This document shows positions 1-7,675 of a DNA stretch of 35,426 nt, piece after piece (within the stretch, counting starts at the first letter, position 1; the number at the start of each line of letters is the position of its first letter). Source of the stretch: Oscillospiraceae bacterium (GTDB taxonomy: Bacteria > Bacillota > Clostridia > Oscillospirales > Oscillospiraceae). The notes beneath the pieces were generated by a model. The model made no database searches, had not been told where the DNA came from, and saw only the letters and a program-made list of their open reading frames with translations. The stretch spans positions 1 to 35,426 of the forward strand of contig JAGBSG010000104.1 of the NCBI GenBank assembly GCA_017632035.1. The letters run 5' to 3'. A program made the position numbers and the translations under genes.

Positions 1-44
1 GACCCTGTAACCTCATGGGTCGCCCCCAAAAAGGTAATTCTCAT
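1..44 (-). CDS. MBL-fold metallo-hydrolase, N-terminal fragment only
   Basis: Only the first 14 codons lie in the window; the rest is beyond the left edge. They read MRITFLGATHEVTG on the minus strand from an ATG at 44-42. A strong AAGGAGGT ribosome binding site lies at 51-58, and a consensus promoter sits further upstream. This N-terminus is typical of MBL-fold hydrolases of the beta-CASP / RNA-processing exonuclease type, where the first beta strand is followed by H-E-V-T-G. The metal-binding HxHxDH motif would be outside the window, so the family call rests on the first 14 residues alone. Confidence 0.6.
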   Translation of the reverse strand, partial: MRITFLGATHEVTG

Positions 45-101
45 ATGGGCACCTCCTTGTCTCCAGCTGCCCACCCAAAGGCAGGTGCTGTATCTATTAT
101 C

Positions 102-130
102 AGTATATCGAAAAACGCAGGCTATGTCAA
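102..130 (-). promoter_or_regulatory. Sigma-A promoter for the MBL-fold gene
   Basis: On the minus strand, TTGACA (125-130) and TATACT (102-107) are separated by 17 bp. The hexamers lie 58-86 bp upstream of the ATG at 44. The site is back to back with the plus-strand promoter of the 64-aa Fe-S protein. Confidence 0.7.
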
Positions 131-143
131 TGCAAGACCCAAC

Positions 144-171
144 TTGACAACAGCTCTGATCCCGTTATAAT
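144..171 (+). promoter_or_regulatory. Sigma-A promoter for the small Fe-S protein
   Basis: TTGACA (144-149) and TATAAT (166-171) both match consensus perfectly, with a 16-bp spacer. The ATG of the following gene is 25 bp downstream of the -10, so the 5' leader would be short. Confidence 0.75.
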
Positions 172-195
172 GAAAGAAGAAAGGATGTGTAGTGT

Positions 196-390
196 ATGGC
201 TGTTCGGCTGAATGAGGATCAGGAAATGGTACAGGCCATCCGTGACGGGCTGAAGCGCACCGGCGGTTACTGCCCCTGCCGACTGGAGCGCAGCGAAGAA
301 AATAAGTGCATTTGTCAGGAGTTTCGCCAGCAGATCGCCGACCCGGATTTTAAGGGCTACTGCCACTGTCTGCTCTATTATAAGGATTGA
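196..390 (+). CDS. Ferredoxin:thioredoxin reductase catalytic-subunit-like protein (64 aa)
   Basis: This small protein carries three Cys-X-Cys pairs: CPC at residues 26-28, CIC at 38-40 and CHC at 56-58, followed by an LLYYK tail. The order CPC...CxC...CHC is the signature of the catalytic beta subunit of ferredoxin:thioredoxin reductase, which holds a 4Fe-4S cluster next to a redox-active disulfide. The spacing here (9 and 15 residues) differs from the plant/cyanobacterial pattern, and the protein is about half that length. No variable subunit, thioredoxin or ferredoxin gene is adjacent, so the partner is unknown. The ATG at 196 follows a GAAAGGATG-like ribosome binding site and a perfect promoter. 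A role in disulfide reduction or Fe-S-based electron transfer in the cytoplasm is inferred from the family. Confidence 0.75.
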   Translation: MAVRLNEDQEMVQAIRDGLKRTGGYCPCRLERSEENKCICQEFRQQIADPDFKGYCHCLLYYKD

Positions 391-421
391 AAATTTTTCT
401 AAAGTATTTCAAAAAAAGAGG

Positions 422-450
422 TTGACAAATTTCGCCTGGCGTGGTACTAT
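422..450 (+). promoter_or_regulatory. Promoter for tRNA-Leu
   Basis: TTGACA (422-427) and TACTAT (445-450) with a 17-bp spacer, about 40 bp upstream of the mature tRNA 5' end. Confidence 0.75.
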
Positions 451-489
451 GTTCAGGCGGTTGAGGCAATCCTCTTCCAAACGAAATAT

Positions 490-577
490 GCGCGAGTGGT
501 GGAATTGGTAGACTCGCTAGATTCAGGTTCTAGTGTTCACTGCGGACGTGCGGGTTCAAGTCCCGCCTCGCGCACCA
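490..577 (+). tRNA. tRNA-Leu (anticodon CAG)
   Basis: The acceptor stem is GCGCGAG (490-496) pairing with CTCGCGC (567-573), followed by discriminator A and an encoded CCA (575-577). The anticodon stem CTAGA/TCTAG encloses the loop TTCAGGT, giving anticodon CAG. A long variable arm and the T loop GTTCAAG-type sequence complete a class II leucine tRNA. It has its own promoter upstream and a terminator directly after it. Confidence 0.96.
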
Positions 578-579
578 TG

Positions 580-605
580 AAAAAGCACCCTTTGGGGTGC
601 TTTTT
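580..605 (+). terminator. Rho-independent terminator of tRNA-Leu
   Basis: AAAAGCACCC, loop TTT, GGGGTGCTTTT: a perfect hairpin ending in a T run, starting three bases after the tRNA CCA end. Confidence 0.85.
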
Positions 606-608
606 CAG

Positions 609-772
609 TTATATTCGCCTTCGGCGAGCTAAATTGGCTTAAGCCAGCTAAATTTGCTTCGCAAGCTAAATTGCCTGCGGGCAGCTGGAGCGAATATAAT
701 TTAGCTGTTGCGAAGCAACAATTTAGCTGCAAGCATAGCGAGCAATTTCGCTACGAAGTAATTTAGCTAATG
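609..772. repeat. Array of mini-hairpins separated by AGCTAAATT, with an inverted second half
   Basis: The block starts with TTATATTCGC (609-618), whose exact reverse complement GCGAATATAA is at 690-699. Between them are four short palindromic cores (GCCTTCGGC, GGCTTAAGCC, TTGCTTCGCAA, GCCTGCGGGC). The first three are each followed by AGCTAAATT. After 699 the motif continues in the opposite sense as AATTTAGCT, around a core GTTGCGAAGCAAC and further copies to about 770. The structure is an inverted array of hairpin units rather than a simple tandem repeat. It ends about 45 bp before the four-helix-bundle pseudogene. Structured repeats of this kind are compatible with a folded RNA or a small mobile element; nothing in the sequence decides which. 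Confidence 0.8.
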
Positions 773-819
773 ACAATCTCACATTTTTTGATATGATTGT
801 TGCCAAGGAGATAGTAACT

Positions 820-1150
820 ATGGCAGAAAGCAAAAGATTTTGCAGTAAATATCGTTAATCTTTGCAGGCACATCAAAGAAAACAAAAAGGAATCCGTTTT
901 GACCAATCAACTGCTTCGTTCCGGTACTTCTATCGGCGCGAATATCCACGAATCCAAGTACGCCCACGGAACGGCTGACTTCATAGCAAAAATGCAGATT
1001 GCCTTAAAGGAATGCTACGAAGCTGAGTATTGGCTTGAATTACTTAACCGCACCGGTTATATTCCGGACGAGCAGTATAAACCCCTGCAAAACAACTGCG
1101 GTGCCATCCGCCGGATGCTCATCGCTTCTATCAACACCGTAAAATCATAA
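820..1150 (+). pseudogene. Four-helix-bundle protein (S23/avd-like), frameshifted near its start
   Basis: An ATG at 820 preceded by AAGGAG begins MAESK and then meets a stop after 12 codons. From about 830 the next frame encodes a continuous protein (AKDFAVNIVNLCRHIKEN..., then LLRSGTSIGANIHESKYA...) up to the TAA at 1148-1150. The conserved core S-x-S-I-x-A-N-I-x-E, the ALKE segment and the YWLELL helix place it in the four-helix-bundle family associated with 23S rRNA intervening sequences, related to the Avd accessory protein of diversity-generating retroelements. The two frames join cleanly if 5 nt are missing in the AAAGC-rich stretch at about 826-833, so a slipped deletion is plausible. 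A TTG at 899 could give an 83-aa fragment, but it lacks the first helix. It sits directly after the hairpin array. Confidence 0.75.
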
Positions 1151-1272
1151 CAGCCCGTGGGAAAGTCCATGGGTTTCAGAACGCATCCATACGGATGTGG
1201 GCTGAAATCCATATTGGGTTTCAGGAGACTATATCTACAGTGTTCTCTATCCGCAACAAGGACAGCAAATAG

Positions 1273-1305
1273 TCCCAGCCATCTCCGGTACGGAGATGGC
1301 TGGGA
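1273..1305. terminator. 15-bp perfect hairpin between convergent genes
   Basis: TCCCAGCCATCTCCG (1273-1287) pairs with CGGAGATGGCTGGGA (1291-1305) around a 3-base loop. On the plus strand it is followed by ATTTTATTG, so it can end transcription of the four-helix-bundle region. It also lies just past the stop of the minus-strand lipoprotein gene. Between 1151 and 1240 there are further short palindromes (for example CATCC-ATAC-GGATG, and CAGCCC at 1151 with GGGCTG near 1200) that may fold in the transcript. Confidence 0.6.
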
Positions 1306-1321
1306 ATTTTATTGTTGCGCG

Positions 1322-2767
1322 TCAGGACTTGCTCTGCGCTTGCGGATCGATTACAGTGAAGGTACTTACCATGTTGGAAAACCGTATCCCCGCACCCTCC
1401 GACGCTTCGAGGAAATAGCGGGATGTGATCCGGAATGTACCGCCCCGTCCATCACTGAAGAATTTAATATCACCACAGGGCGAATCCCAATTGGTCCCGT
1501 TGGAGAAGTTCAAATATACATCTTTCCCATTCTGCATCGCAGCAGGCTCAGACACCGTCTGATAGCTTCCAAGCATTTCATTTCTGACAGCTTCCGCATC
1601 AACTGCGGGAGCTACATTGGGAATGTACCTGATCTCTATTTCAGTGGGCGGCAAATTGGCATAGAAGTCTTCCTTACCCGGATACGATACGGGGATGCCT
1701 CGGATATAGACATTCCCATTTTCCTCGGTCATATAAAACAAGGCGGGATCATAGTAAATCGCAAACCCGGGGGGTTTGCAAGTACCGTCTTCCCCGATCA
1801 CCGGTTCCCGACCACCTGCTACAATGGGTATCTCTACGATATAACCTTCCATAATAATGGTACTCCCTTTGGGTGGGAACAGAGCTTCGATATAACTCGT
1901 AATGGGTGTACTATGACCGGGCTGCTCTGCAGGTTTGTCGTTGGTGCCGAAAAGCACCTTCAGATTCTCCTCTGTAAAGGCATGCCACATTGCAGCTTCC
2001 TTAGCATCCTGCTGCGCGCACGCCTGACGAAATTCTGCTTCAGTAACAGATTTATGATCCGCATAGTAGGAAACAAGTGTATTGCCCTGGGCATCCTGAT
2101 GGGAGGTAGTGTAGATAAAGTCATTGGGAACATATCCGTTGTCCGCGAATCTAAGCTTGGAATAGCCATTTTTTGCCGCTCCCGACGACCAGTGGAATGT
2201 GCCGTCTGTCTTTAAATCCATAAAGCCTCTGTAATTCAGGAAATAACCGTAGACTGTATCCCACCGGCAATCCAGGAGTAAGAAGCCATAATACGCATTA
2301 TTGTCCGCCTTTAATTCCAGGGCAACCTCCGGCGCAGCATCGGAATCCATGTCCAGCACCGCAAGCTTTGTGACCGTTACTGCACCGTCACCCAGCGAGT
2401 TCTCCACCTGATTCAGCTGATCGATCTTCAAATCGCCTACACCCAGGCAGTCAAACTTTCTGCTGCCCTCCAGCACCGAAAGATAGGCCTGCAGCACAGC
2501 AGGATCTTCCGGGTATTGGTTCGTTCCTGGGTTGTCAGATATCTTGGGCAGAACATCCCCGATGTTGTCGCCTTCTCCGCCACTTTTCGTTCCCGGCTTT
2601 TCCTGTATATCATCCTTGGGAGGATTATCCACCTGGGGATCATTGTCAGTTACCGGTGATCTATTCGCTGTATCCGGATCTGCATAGGCGGCTTTACAGC
2701 CGGTCAAAAGCAAGGTCAAGACCAACATTAAGGCAATAGCAGCCTTGGACTTTTTTCGATTACACAT
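1322..2767 (-). CDS. Unknown secreted lipoprotein (481 aa)
   Basis: A lipoprotein signal peptide is clear: basic MCNRKKSK, a hydrophobic stretch, then lipobox LLTGC with the lipidated cysteine at residue 24. A Pro/Asp/Lys-rich linker (about residues 28-75) follows, so the protein is tethered to the outer face of the membrane. The mature part has no motif I recognise. It contains a segment (about 100-260) resembling stand-alone lipoproteins that follow a measured value, with a repeated LDMDSDAAPEVAL-like Asp-rich element that could bind calcium. The ATG at 2767 has a purine-rich GGGGGGAG ribosome binding site and a promoter upstream. It is transcribed alone and divergently from the radical SAM gene. 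Confidence 0.8.
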   Translation of the reverse strand: MCNRKKSKAAIALMLVLTLLLTGCKAAYADPDTANRSPVTDNDPQVDNPPKDDIQEKPGTKSGGEGDNIGDVLPKISDNPGTNQYPEDPAVLQAYLSVLEGSRKFDCLGVGDLKIDQLNQVENSLGDGAVTVTKLAVLDMDSDAAPEVALELKADNNAYYGFLLLDCRWDTVYGYFLNYRGFMDLKTDGTFHWSSGAAKNGYSKLRFADNGYVPNDFIYTTSHQDAQGNTLVSYYADHKSVTEAEFRQACAQQDAKEAAMWHAFTEENLKVLFGTNDKPAEQPGHSTPITSYIEALFPPKGSTIIMEGYIVEIPIVAGGREPVIGEDGTCKPPGFAIYYDPALFYMTEENGNVYIRGIPVSYPGKEDFYANLPPTEIEIRYIPNVAPAVDAEAVRNEMLGSYQTVSEPAAMQNGKDVYLNFSNGTNWDSPCGDIKFFSDGRGGTFRITSRYFLEASEGAGIRFSNMVSTFTVIDPQAQSKS

Positions 2768-2813
2768 AACACTCCCCCCCTCAAAAGTATATCGCTGTGA
2801 TCCTTACACTTCA

Positions 2814-2842
2814 ATTTTATCATAATATCCATTAATTGTCTA
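2814..2842 (-). promoter_or_regulatory. Promoter for the 481-aa lipoprotein
   Basis: On the minus strand, TAGACA (2837-2842) and TAAAAT (2814-2819) have a 17-bp spacer and lie about 50 bp upstream of the ATG. Confidence 0.5.
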
Positions 2843-2885
2843 CATTTTTCCCACTCCGGGGAGAGCCCCATCTGCCCTTTTGCGG

Positions 2886-2914
2886 TTGACCCCATCCCTC
2901 CCTTATGATAAAAT
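2886..2914 (+). promoter_or_regulatory. Promoter for the YgiQ-family gene
   Basis: TTGACC (2886-2891) and TAAAAT (2909-2914) with a 17-bp spacer, 46 bp upstream of the ATG at 2961. Confidence 0.5.
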
Positions 2915-2960
2915 TGAAAAAAGCCTATTCCGGTTTTACCGCAGCAAGTGAGGGTATGAT

Positions 2961-4850
2961 ATGGAATTTCTCCCAATTTCAAGAAAAGAGATGGAAGCAC
3001 GGGGCTGGCCTCAGTGTGACTTTGTATATGTGATCGGCGATGCCTATGTGGATCACCCCTCCTTCGGCCATGCCATTATCAGCCGGGTACTGGAGCATGC
3101 AGGGTATACTGTGGGCATCATCTCCCAGCCCAACTGGAAGGACCCCAGATCCATTGATGTATTCGGTCGCCCCAGACTGGGCTTTCTGGTCAGCGGCGGC
3201 AATATGGATTCCATGGTCAACCACTATTCCGTAACCAAGCATCGCCGCAAGACCGATGCCTTTACCCCCGGCGGTGTCATGGGCAAACGGCCGGACTACG
3301 CTACCGTGGTATACTGTAACCTGATCCGCCAGACCTACAAGGATGTCCCCATTCTGATCGGCGGCATCGAAGCCAGCCTGCGCCGTCTGGCCCATTACGA
3401 CTACTGGTCTGAATCTATGAAGCGCTCCATCCTACTGGACAGCCAAGCGGATCTTTTAATGTACGGCATGGGCGAAAAGAGCATTGTGGAGATCGCGGAT
3501 GCCCTGAACTCCGGATTGCATGTGCGGGATATCACCTATATTGACGGCACGGTATACCGCACAGACTGTCTGGATGAGAGCTTGCCCACTGTTATCCTGC
3601 CGGATTTTGAACAGGTGAAAGGCAACAAGCGTGCTTACGCTGAGAGCTTCAAGGTACAGTACGGCAACTGCGATCCCTTCACCGCCAAGCGTTTGGCAGA
3701 GCCCTACGGTAAGGAATTTGTGGTACAGAATCCTCCCCAAAAGCCCCTGACTACAGAGGAAATGGATGCGGTATACGGTCTTCCCTACTGTCGCACATAC
3801 CACCCCAACTATGAAAAGCTGGGCGGTGTACCTGCCATTGAGGAGGTCAAATTCAGCCTGGTGAGCAACCGGGGCTGCTTTGGTGCCTGCAGCTTCTGCG
3901 CACTGACCTTCCACCAGGGCCGCATTATTCAAACCAGAAGTCACGAGTCCATTCTTGCAGAAGCCGAGCTTATGACAAAGGACAAGGACTTTAAGGGCTA
4001 CATCCACGATGTGGGAGGCCCTACGGCCAATTTCCGCCACCCCGCCTGCGAAAAACAGCTGAGCAAGGGTGCCTGTGGCGGCCGGCAGTGCCTGTATCCC
4101 ACCCCCTGTAAAAATCTCCGGGCAGATCACTCTGACTATATTGCCCTGCTGCGCAAGCTGCGAAAGCTCCCAGGTGCCAAAAAGGTCTTTGTGCGCAGCG
4201 GCATCCGCTTTGACTATCTGCTTGCCGACAAAAAGGATACCTTTTTCAAGGAGTTGGTACAGCACCACATCTCCGGGCAGCTTAAGGTTGCTCCCGAGCA
4301 TGTATCCGATGCTGTATTGGAGCGAATGGGCAAGCCCAAGAACGCAGTCTATAACCGGTTTGTAGATAAGTATTTTGCTCTGAACAAGCAGTACGGCATG
4401 AATCAGTATCTTGTGCCTTACCTGATGTCCAGCCATCCGGGGTCTACCCTGGCAGAGGCTATCAAGCTGGCAGAGTATATCCGGGAAATGGGCTACAATC
4501 CTGAGCAGGTCCAGGACTTTTATCCCACCCCCTCTACCTTGTCCACCGTCATGTACTATACAGGTCTTGACCCCAGAACTATGGAGCGGGTATATGTTCC
4601 CACCGATCCTCACGAAAAAGCCATGCAGCGGGCGCTGATCCAGTACCGGAATCCCAAGAACTACTATCTTGTAAAGGAAGCGCTGCTGAAGGCCCACCGG
4701 GAAGATCTGATCGGCTCCGGCCCAAAATGTTTGATCCGGGCCGTACCGCCCCGACAGGGCAAGCCTGCCGCGCCGCCTCCAAAGCTGCCAGGCAGAAAAC
4801 CAGCGGTAAAGAAACCCGTTCCTGCCTCCAGACGCAAGCCACGCAAATAA
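2961..4850 (+). CDS. YgiQ family radical SAM protein (629 aa)
   Basis: The radical SAM cluster motif C-FGA-C-SF-C is at residues 306, 310 and 313, so the protein should bind a 4Fe-4S cluster and S-adenosylmethionine. The N-terminal third ([17 protein letters not shown], then [15 protein letters not shown]) is the characteristic extension of the YgiQ/UPF0313 family. The region after the core ([15 protein letters not shown], then Y-R-N-P-x-N) is the family's C-terminal domain. The last 35 residues are a Pro/Lys/Arg-rich basic tail, which could contact nucleic acid. Length agrees with the family. The substrate of YgiQ proteins is not established, so only the chemistry is inferred. The ATG at 2961 follows GAGGGT, and a terminator follows the stop. 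Confidence 0.93.
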   Translation: MEFLPISRKEMEARGWPQCDFVYVIGDAYVDHPSFGHAIISRVLEHAGYTVGIISQPNWKDPRSIDVFGRPRLGFLVSGGNMDSMVNHYSVTKHRRKTDAFTPGGVMGKRPDYATVVYCNLIRQTYKDVPILIGGIEASLRRLAHYDYWSESMKRSILLDSQADLLMYGMGEKSIVEIADALNSGLHVRDITYIDGTVYRTDCLDESLPTVILPDFEQVKGNKRAYAESFKVQYGNCDPFTAKRLAEPYGKEFVVQNPPQKPLTTEEMDAVYGLPYCRTYHPNYEKLGGVPAIEEVKFSLVSNRGCFGACSFCALTFHQGRIIQTRSHESILAEAELMTKDKDFKGYIHDVGGPTANFRHPACEKQLSKGACGGRQCLYPTPCKNLRADHSDYIALLRKLRKLPGAKKVFVRSGIRFDYLLADKKDTFFKELVQHHISGQLKVAPEHVSDAVLERMGKPKNAVYNRFVDKYFALNKQYGMNQYLVPYLMSSHPGSTLAEAIKLAEYIREMGYNPEQVQDFYPTPSTLSTVMYYTGLDPRTMERVYVPTDPHEKAMQRALIQYRNPKNYYLVKEALLKAHREDLIGSGPKCLIRAVPPRQGKPAAPPPKLPGRKPAVKKPVPASRRKPRK

Positions 4851-4854
4851 CTGC

Positions 4855-4892
4855 ACAGCCACTGGAAAGTGAAGTGTCCTTCCGGTGGCTGT
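4855..4892 (+). terminator. Terminator of the YgiQ-family gene
   Basis: ACAGCCACTGGAA pairs with TTCCGGTGGCTGT (one mismatch), followed by TCTGTTTCCTTTT. It begins five bases after the stop codon. Confidence 0.65.
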
Positions 4893-4948
4893 TCTGTTTC
4901 CTTTTATACTGCATAGAATGTTCCATACATTGAAACTGAGGTGCTACT

Positions 4949-5560
4949 ATGGAACATACGGCAAATTTCATTACACTGCGGGGCAGTCTGCAGGAACTCC
5001 CCAAATTTTCCCACGAAAATCACGGCAGGCGGTTCTACCGCTTTCTTCTTGAAGTTCCCCGGCTGTCCGGCGCTGTAGATGTTCTTCCGGTGATCGCGGA
5101 GGAAAGTATCATTAACGCTCTGGATCCCTGTGGTGGGGATATGCTCACTGTCACCGGGCAGATCCGCTCCCATAATTGCAGAACAGAGACTGCCCGGCAT
5201 CTGATGATCTTCGTGTTTGCCAGAGCTGTTTACGCAGAGGACGGCGATCCCATCAACGAGGTCATTCTGGAAGGACCGCTATGCAAAGAGCCCACCTATC
5301 GGCGCACGCCCTTGGGCCGGGAGATCTGCGATGTGATGCTGGCAGTTCCCAGAGCCTTTCGCCGGGCCGACTATATGCCCTGCATTCTCTGGGGACGCAC
5401 AGCCCAGGAGATCTCGGCCTGCCACACCAGAGACCGCATCCGCATTTGCGGACGGCTTCAAAGCCGGGTCTATACCAAGCTCACAGAGAACGGTCCTCAG
5501 GAGCGAACGGCCTATGAGATCTCGGCCCTAAGCGCCCAATGTCTGGAGAACGAAATGTAG
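4949..5560 (+). CDS. Single-stranded DNA-binding protein-like, two OB-fold halves (203 aa)
   Basis: Two similar halves are visible. The first (about 1-100) begins NFITLRGSLQELPKFSHE and the second (about 105-195) begins EVILEGPLCKEPTYRRTPLG. Each has the strand pattern of an SSB/PriB OB fold. The second half keeps the typical R-T-P-x-G-x-x-I-C-D-x-x-L-A-V and Y-x-P-C-I-x-W-G-R-x-A signatures. The acidic C-terminal tip that recruits partner proteins in canonical SSB is missing; the protein ends in LENEM. This suggests a paralogue with a special role in replication or repair rather than the main SSB, an inference from domain layout. The ATG at 4949 has GAGGTG 5 bases upstream. Its 3' end overlaps the 3' end of feoB by 33 bp. 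Confidence 0.8.
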   Translation: MEHTANFITLRGSLQELPKFSHENHGRRFYRFLLEVPRLSGAVDVLPVIAEESIINALDPCGGDMLTVTGQIRSHNCRTETARHLMIFVFARAVYAEDGDPINEVILEGPLCKEPTYRRTPLGREICDVMLAVPRAFRRADYMPCILWGRTAQEISACHTRDRIRICGRLQSRVYTKLTENGPQERTAYEISALSAQCLENEM

Positions 5561-7315
5561 CATCACACACAGCACACTTCCAACAGCGGTAGGCAGAAAA
5601 AATGCCGCCGCTGTTTTTTTTGCGCTGCCGGTCTCCCGGTAGATCGTCAAAAGCGTAGTCGAGCAGGGCCAGTGGAACAAGGTAAATACCATGGTGCACA
5701 GGGCCATCTGCCATGTGATTCCGGATGCCACCAGAAGTCCCTCGCTGACACCTGCAGTGCTCTGCAGGCTGCCTGTACGGGCAAGGACCATCAAGATAAC
5801 CGGGATCAGCAGTTCATTGGCCGGCAGCGAGAAGAAAAATCCCAATAGGATCACGCCGTTCATGCCCAGAAACCACCCAACTGGGTCTAAAAATGCAGCA
5901 AGGGTGGATAACAGGCCCGTATTCGCCAGGACCCAAAGCACCACTCCGGCAGGCGCAGCAACGCAAAGGGCTCTGCCTGCCACATAGACGGTGCGGTCCA
6001 GCAGGGAGCGCACCAGGATCTGTCCAAGCCGGGGACGGCGGAAGGGTGGCAGTTCCATCACGAAGGTGCTGGATTCTCCCTTTAACAAGGTCTTATTCAG
6101 CACACCGGAAGCTGCCATTGCCCCCACCATCCCCAAAGCCACGCAGGCTGCCACCAGCAACGCCGCTCCCGCACCGGGAAAGAACAGGCTTCCCAAAATG
6201 ATCAGCGCAGGGAATCGCCCATTACAGGGCACCATGGCATTGGTCAGAATGGCCGCCAGACGTTCTCTGGGAGAATCGATGATCCTGCATCCCATAACGC
6301 CCACGGCATTGCAACCCAGGCCCATGCACATGGTCAGAGCCTGCTTGCCGCAGCCGCCGCAGCGGCACATACCGTGGTCCAACAAAAACGCCATCCGGGG
6401 CAGGTATCCCACATCCTCCAACACGGTAAACAAGGGAAAAAATATCGCCATAGGCGGAAGCATCACAGAGATCACTCTGGCAGAGGTGGCATACAGCCCA
6501 TCCACAAGGACTCCTCTGAACCACCAGGGCGTCGCTGCCAGCCAGTTTTGAAGCACACCGTACCCAGCGTCAAACAGCCTTTCCAACAGCTGTGAGGGGT
6601 AGTTCGCTCCCCAGACTGTGAGCCAAATGATCAGCAAAAGCAGGCTCAGCATAATGCCTATCCCATGTCTGCGGCTGACAAGCACACGGTCCAGCACCTG
6701 CCGCCACCCCTGGGATGTGCCCCGGACCTGCCGGACACACTTTCCGGCAATGGCCTGCGCTTGCACAATGGGATCACCGCCGGGCCTTAGAGGTGGCATA
6801 TCGGCGTTGTCGGCGCAAAGGCGGAGCTGCCGCAGCAATTCCCGAATGCCCTGTTTTCTGGAAGCCGCAGTCAGCACCACCGGAACACCCAAACATTCCG
6901 ACAAGGCAGGCCCATCCACATCCATACCCCTGGCATGGGCTTCATCCATCAGGTTTACACAGACCACAGCACGGTCAGCAGATTCCAATATCTGCAGCGC
7001 AAGGATCAGACTTCGCTCCAGGCAGCTGCCGTCGCACACCACCGCCACACAGTCTGCCTGACCGCTTCTGATATATTCCCCCGCGATCCGCTCATCCTCT
7101 GTACTACCATCCAGGGAGTATGTACCGGGCAGATCGATAAAGCTAAATTCCACATCGCCCTGCCGCAGCTTCCCCTGGGCAACACTAACTGTTTTTCCGG
7201 GCCAGTTCCCGGTGTGCTGATGCAGCCCTGTAAGTGCGTTGAATAATGTACTTTTTCCCACATTGGGATTTCCGGCCAGGGCTACGGTTATCTTCCGAAG
7301 GGGCTTGCGCGCCAT
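5528..7315 (-). CDS. feoB: Ferrous iron transport protein B
   Basis: GTP-gated Fe(II) uptake permease of the cytoplasmic membrane. The N-terminal G domain has G1 GNPNVGKST at residues 15-23, G3 DLPG at 61-64 and G4 NLMD at 121-124. After about residue 215 come around nine membrane segments, with the FeoB Gate/core signatures GYLPRMAFLLD, GLGCNAVGVMG and ILTNAMVPCNGRFPAL. At 595 aa it is shorter than E. coli FeoB (773) because the helical cytoplasmic domain after the G domain and the C-terminal tail are reduced, a form common in Clostridia. The ATG overlaps the feoA stop as TGATG, so translation is coupled. The last 33 bp overlap the convergent SSB-like gene. Confidence 0.96.
   Translation of the reverse strand: MARKPLRKITVALAGNPNVGKSTLFNALTGLHQHTGNWPGKTVSVAQGKLRQGDVEFSFIDLPGTYSLDGSTEDERIAGEYIRSGQADCVAVVCDGSCLERSLILALQILESADRAVVCVNLMDEAHARGMDVDGPALSECLGVPVVLTAASRKQGIRELLRQLRLCADNADMPPLRPGGDPIVQAQAIAGKCVRQVRGTSQGWRQVLDRVLVSRRHGIGIMLSLLLLIIWLTVWGANYPSQLLERLFDAGYGVLQNWLAATPWWFRGVLVDGLYATSARVISVMLPPMAIFFPLFTVLEDVGYLPRMAFLLDHGMCRCGGCGKQALTMCMGLGCNAVGVMGCRIIDSPRERLAAILTNAMVPCNGRFPALIILGSLFFPGAGAALLVAACVALGMVGAMAASGVLNKTLLKGESSTFVMELPPFRRPRLGQILVRSLLDRTVYVAGRALCVAAPAGVVLWVLANTGLLSTLAAFLDPVGWFLGMNGVILLGFFFSLPANELLIPVILMVLARTGSLQSTAGVSEGLLVASGITWQMALCTMVFTLFHWPCSTTLLTIYRETGSAKKTAAAFFLPTAVGSVLCVMLHFVLQTLGA
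5582..5621 (+). terminator. Terminator of the SSB-like gene, inside the feoB coding region
   Basis: AACAGCGG (5582-5589) with an inner GGCA/TGCC pair and CCGCTGTT (5608-5615), then an unbroken run of eight T to 5621. It lies 21 bp past the SSB stop and within the last codons of feoB on the other strand, where it encodes the K-K-T-A-A-A-F-F segment. On the minus strand no T run follows the hairpin, so it acts only on plus-strand transcripts. Confidence 0.8.
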
Positions 7316-7542
7316 CAGCAGCGCACCCGGATCTTCCCCAGATCACGGGTGCGCAGAGCCAGCACACTGCCCCGCAGTTCCAGCGCCGTCACATGACCCC
7401 ACGGGCAGCGATAGCGGCAGTAAACTGTTGTGCCCGGCACAAGTCCAAAATCCTTAAGCCTGCGTTTCAGAGCCGCATCCGTATTGACCTGTGTAATGAC
7501 AGCCCGTTTGCCGGGCCGGAGATGATCCAAACCAGTTTCCAT
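7315..7542 (-). CDS. feoA: Ferrous iron transport protein A
   Basis: A 75-aa SH3-like FeoA protein. It keeps the family landmarks: L-x-P-G near the start, A-L-K-R-R-L-x-D-F-G-L-V-P-G-T, and the closing A-L-R-T-x-D-L-G-K-I-R-V. FeoA assists or regulates FeoB at the membrane. I chose the ATG at 7542 because GGAGG (7550-7554 on the complement) is 7 bases upstream; the in-frame ATGs further upstream would add ten residues but have no ribosome binding site. It overlaps feoB by one base. Confidence 0.93.
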   Translation of the reverse strand: METGLDHLRPGKRAVITQVNTDAALKRRLKDFGLVPGTTVYCRYRCPWGHVTALELRGSVLALRTRDLGKIRVRC

Positions 7543-7675
7543 AGGTAAGCCTCCAAATTCGTGCATGATCACTATGCCATCATATCCACCTGCTCCATAT
7601 TTTGTGCCTGGCTGGAAAATCCACTTTTCTTTTTCGTGGTTTTGTGCTAGAATTTGGGCAAAGGAGGCGAATTAT

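Noticed and set aside
609..772. Hairpin array considered as a CRISPR
   Set aside because: Units are 18-20 bp palindromes without unique spacers of fixed length, and the array inverts half-way.
1157..2215. 352-codon plus-strand frame opposite the 481-aa lipoprotein
   Set aside because: The minus-strand gene has a signal peptide, ribosome binding site and promoter; the plus frame has none.
3456..4862. 468-codon minus-strand frame across the YgiQ-family gene
   Set aside because: Antisense shadow of a well-supported radical SAM gene.
7565..7675. Longer start for nth
   Set aside because: No ribosome binding site and no family similarity in the extra 37 residues; the ATG at 7676 has AAAGGAGG.
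7543..7675. Iron-responsive (Fur/DtxR) operator before feoA
   Set aside because: Looked for a 19-bp palindrome around the likely promoter; none convincing was seen.
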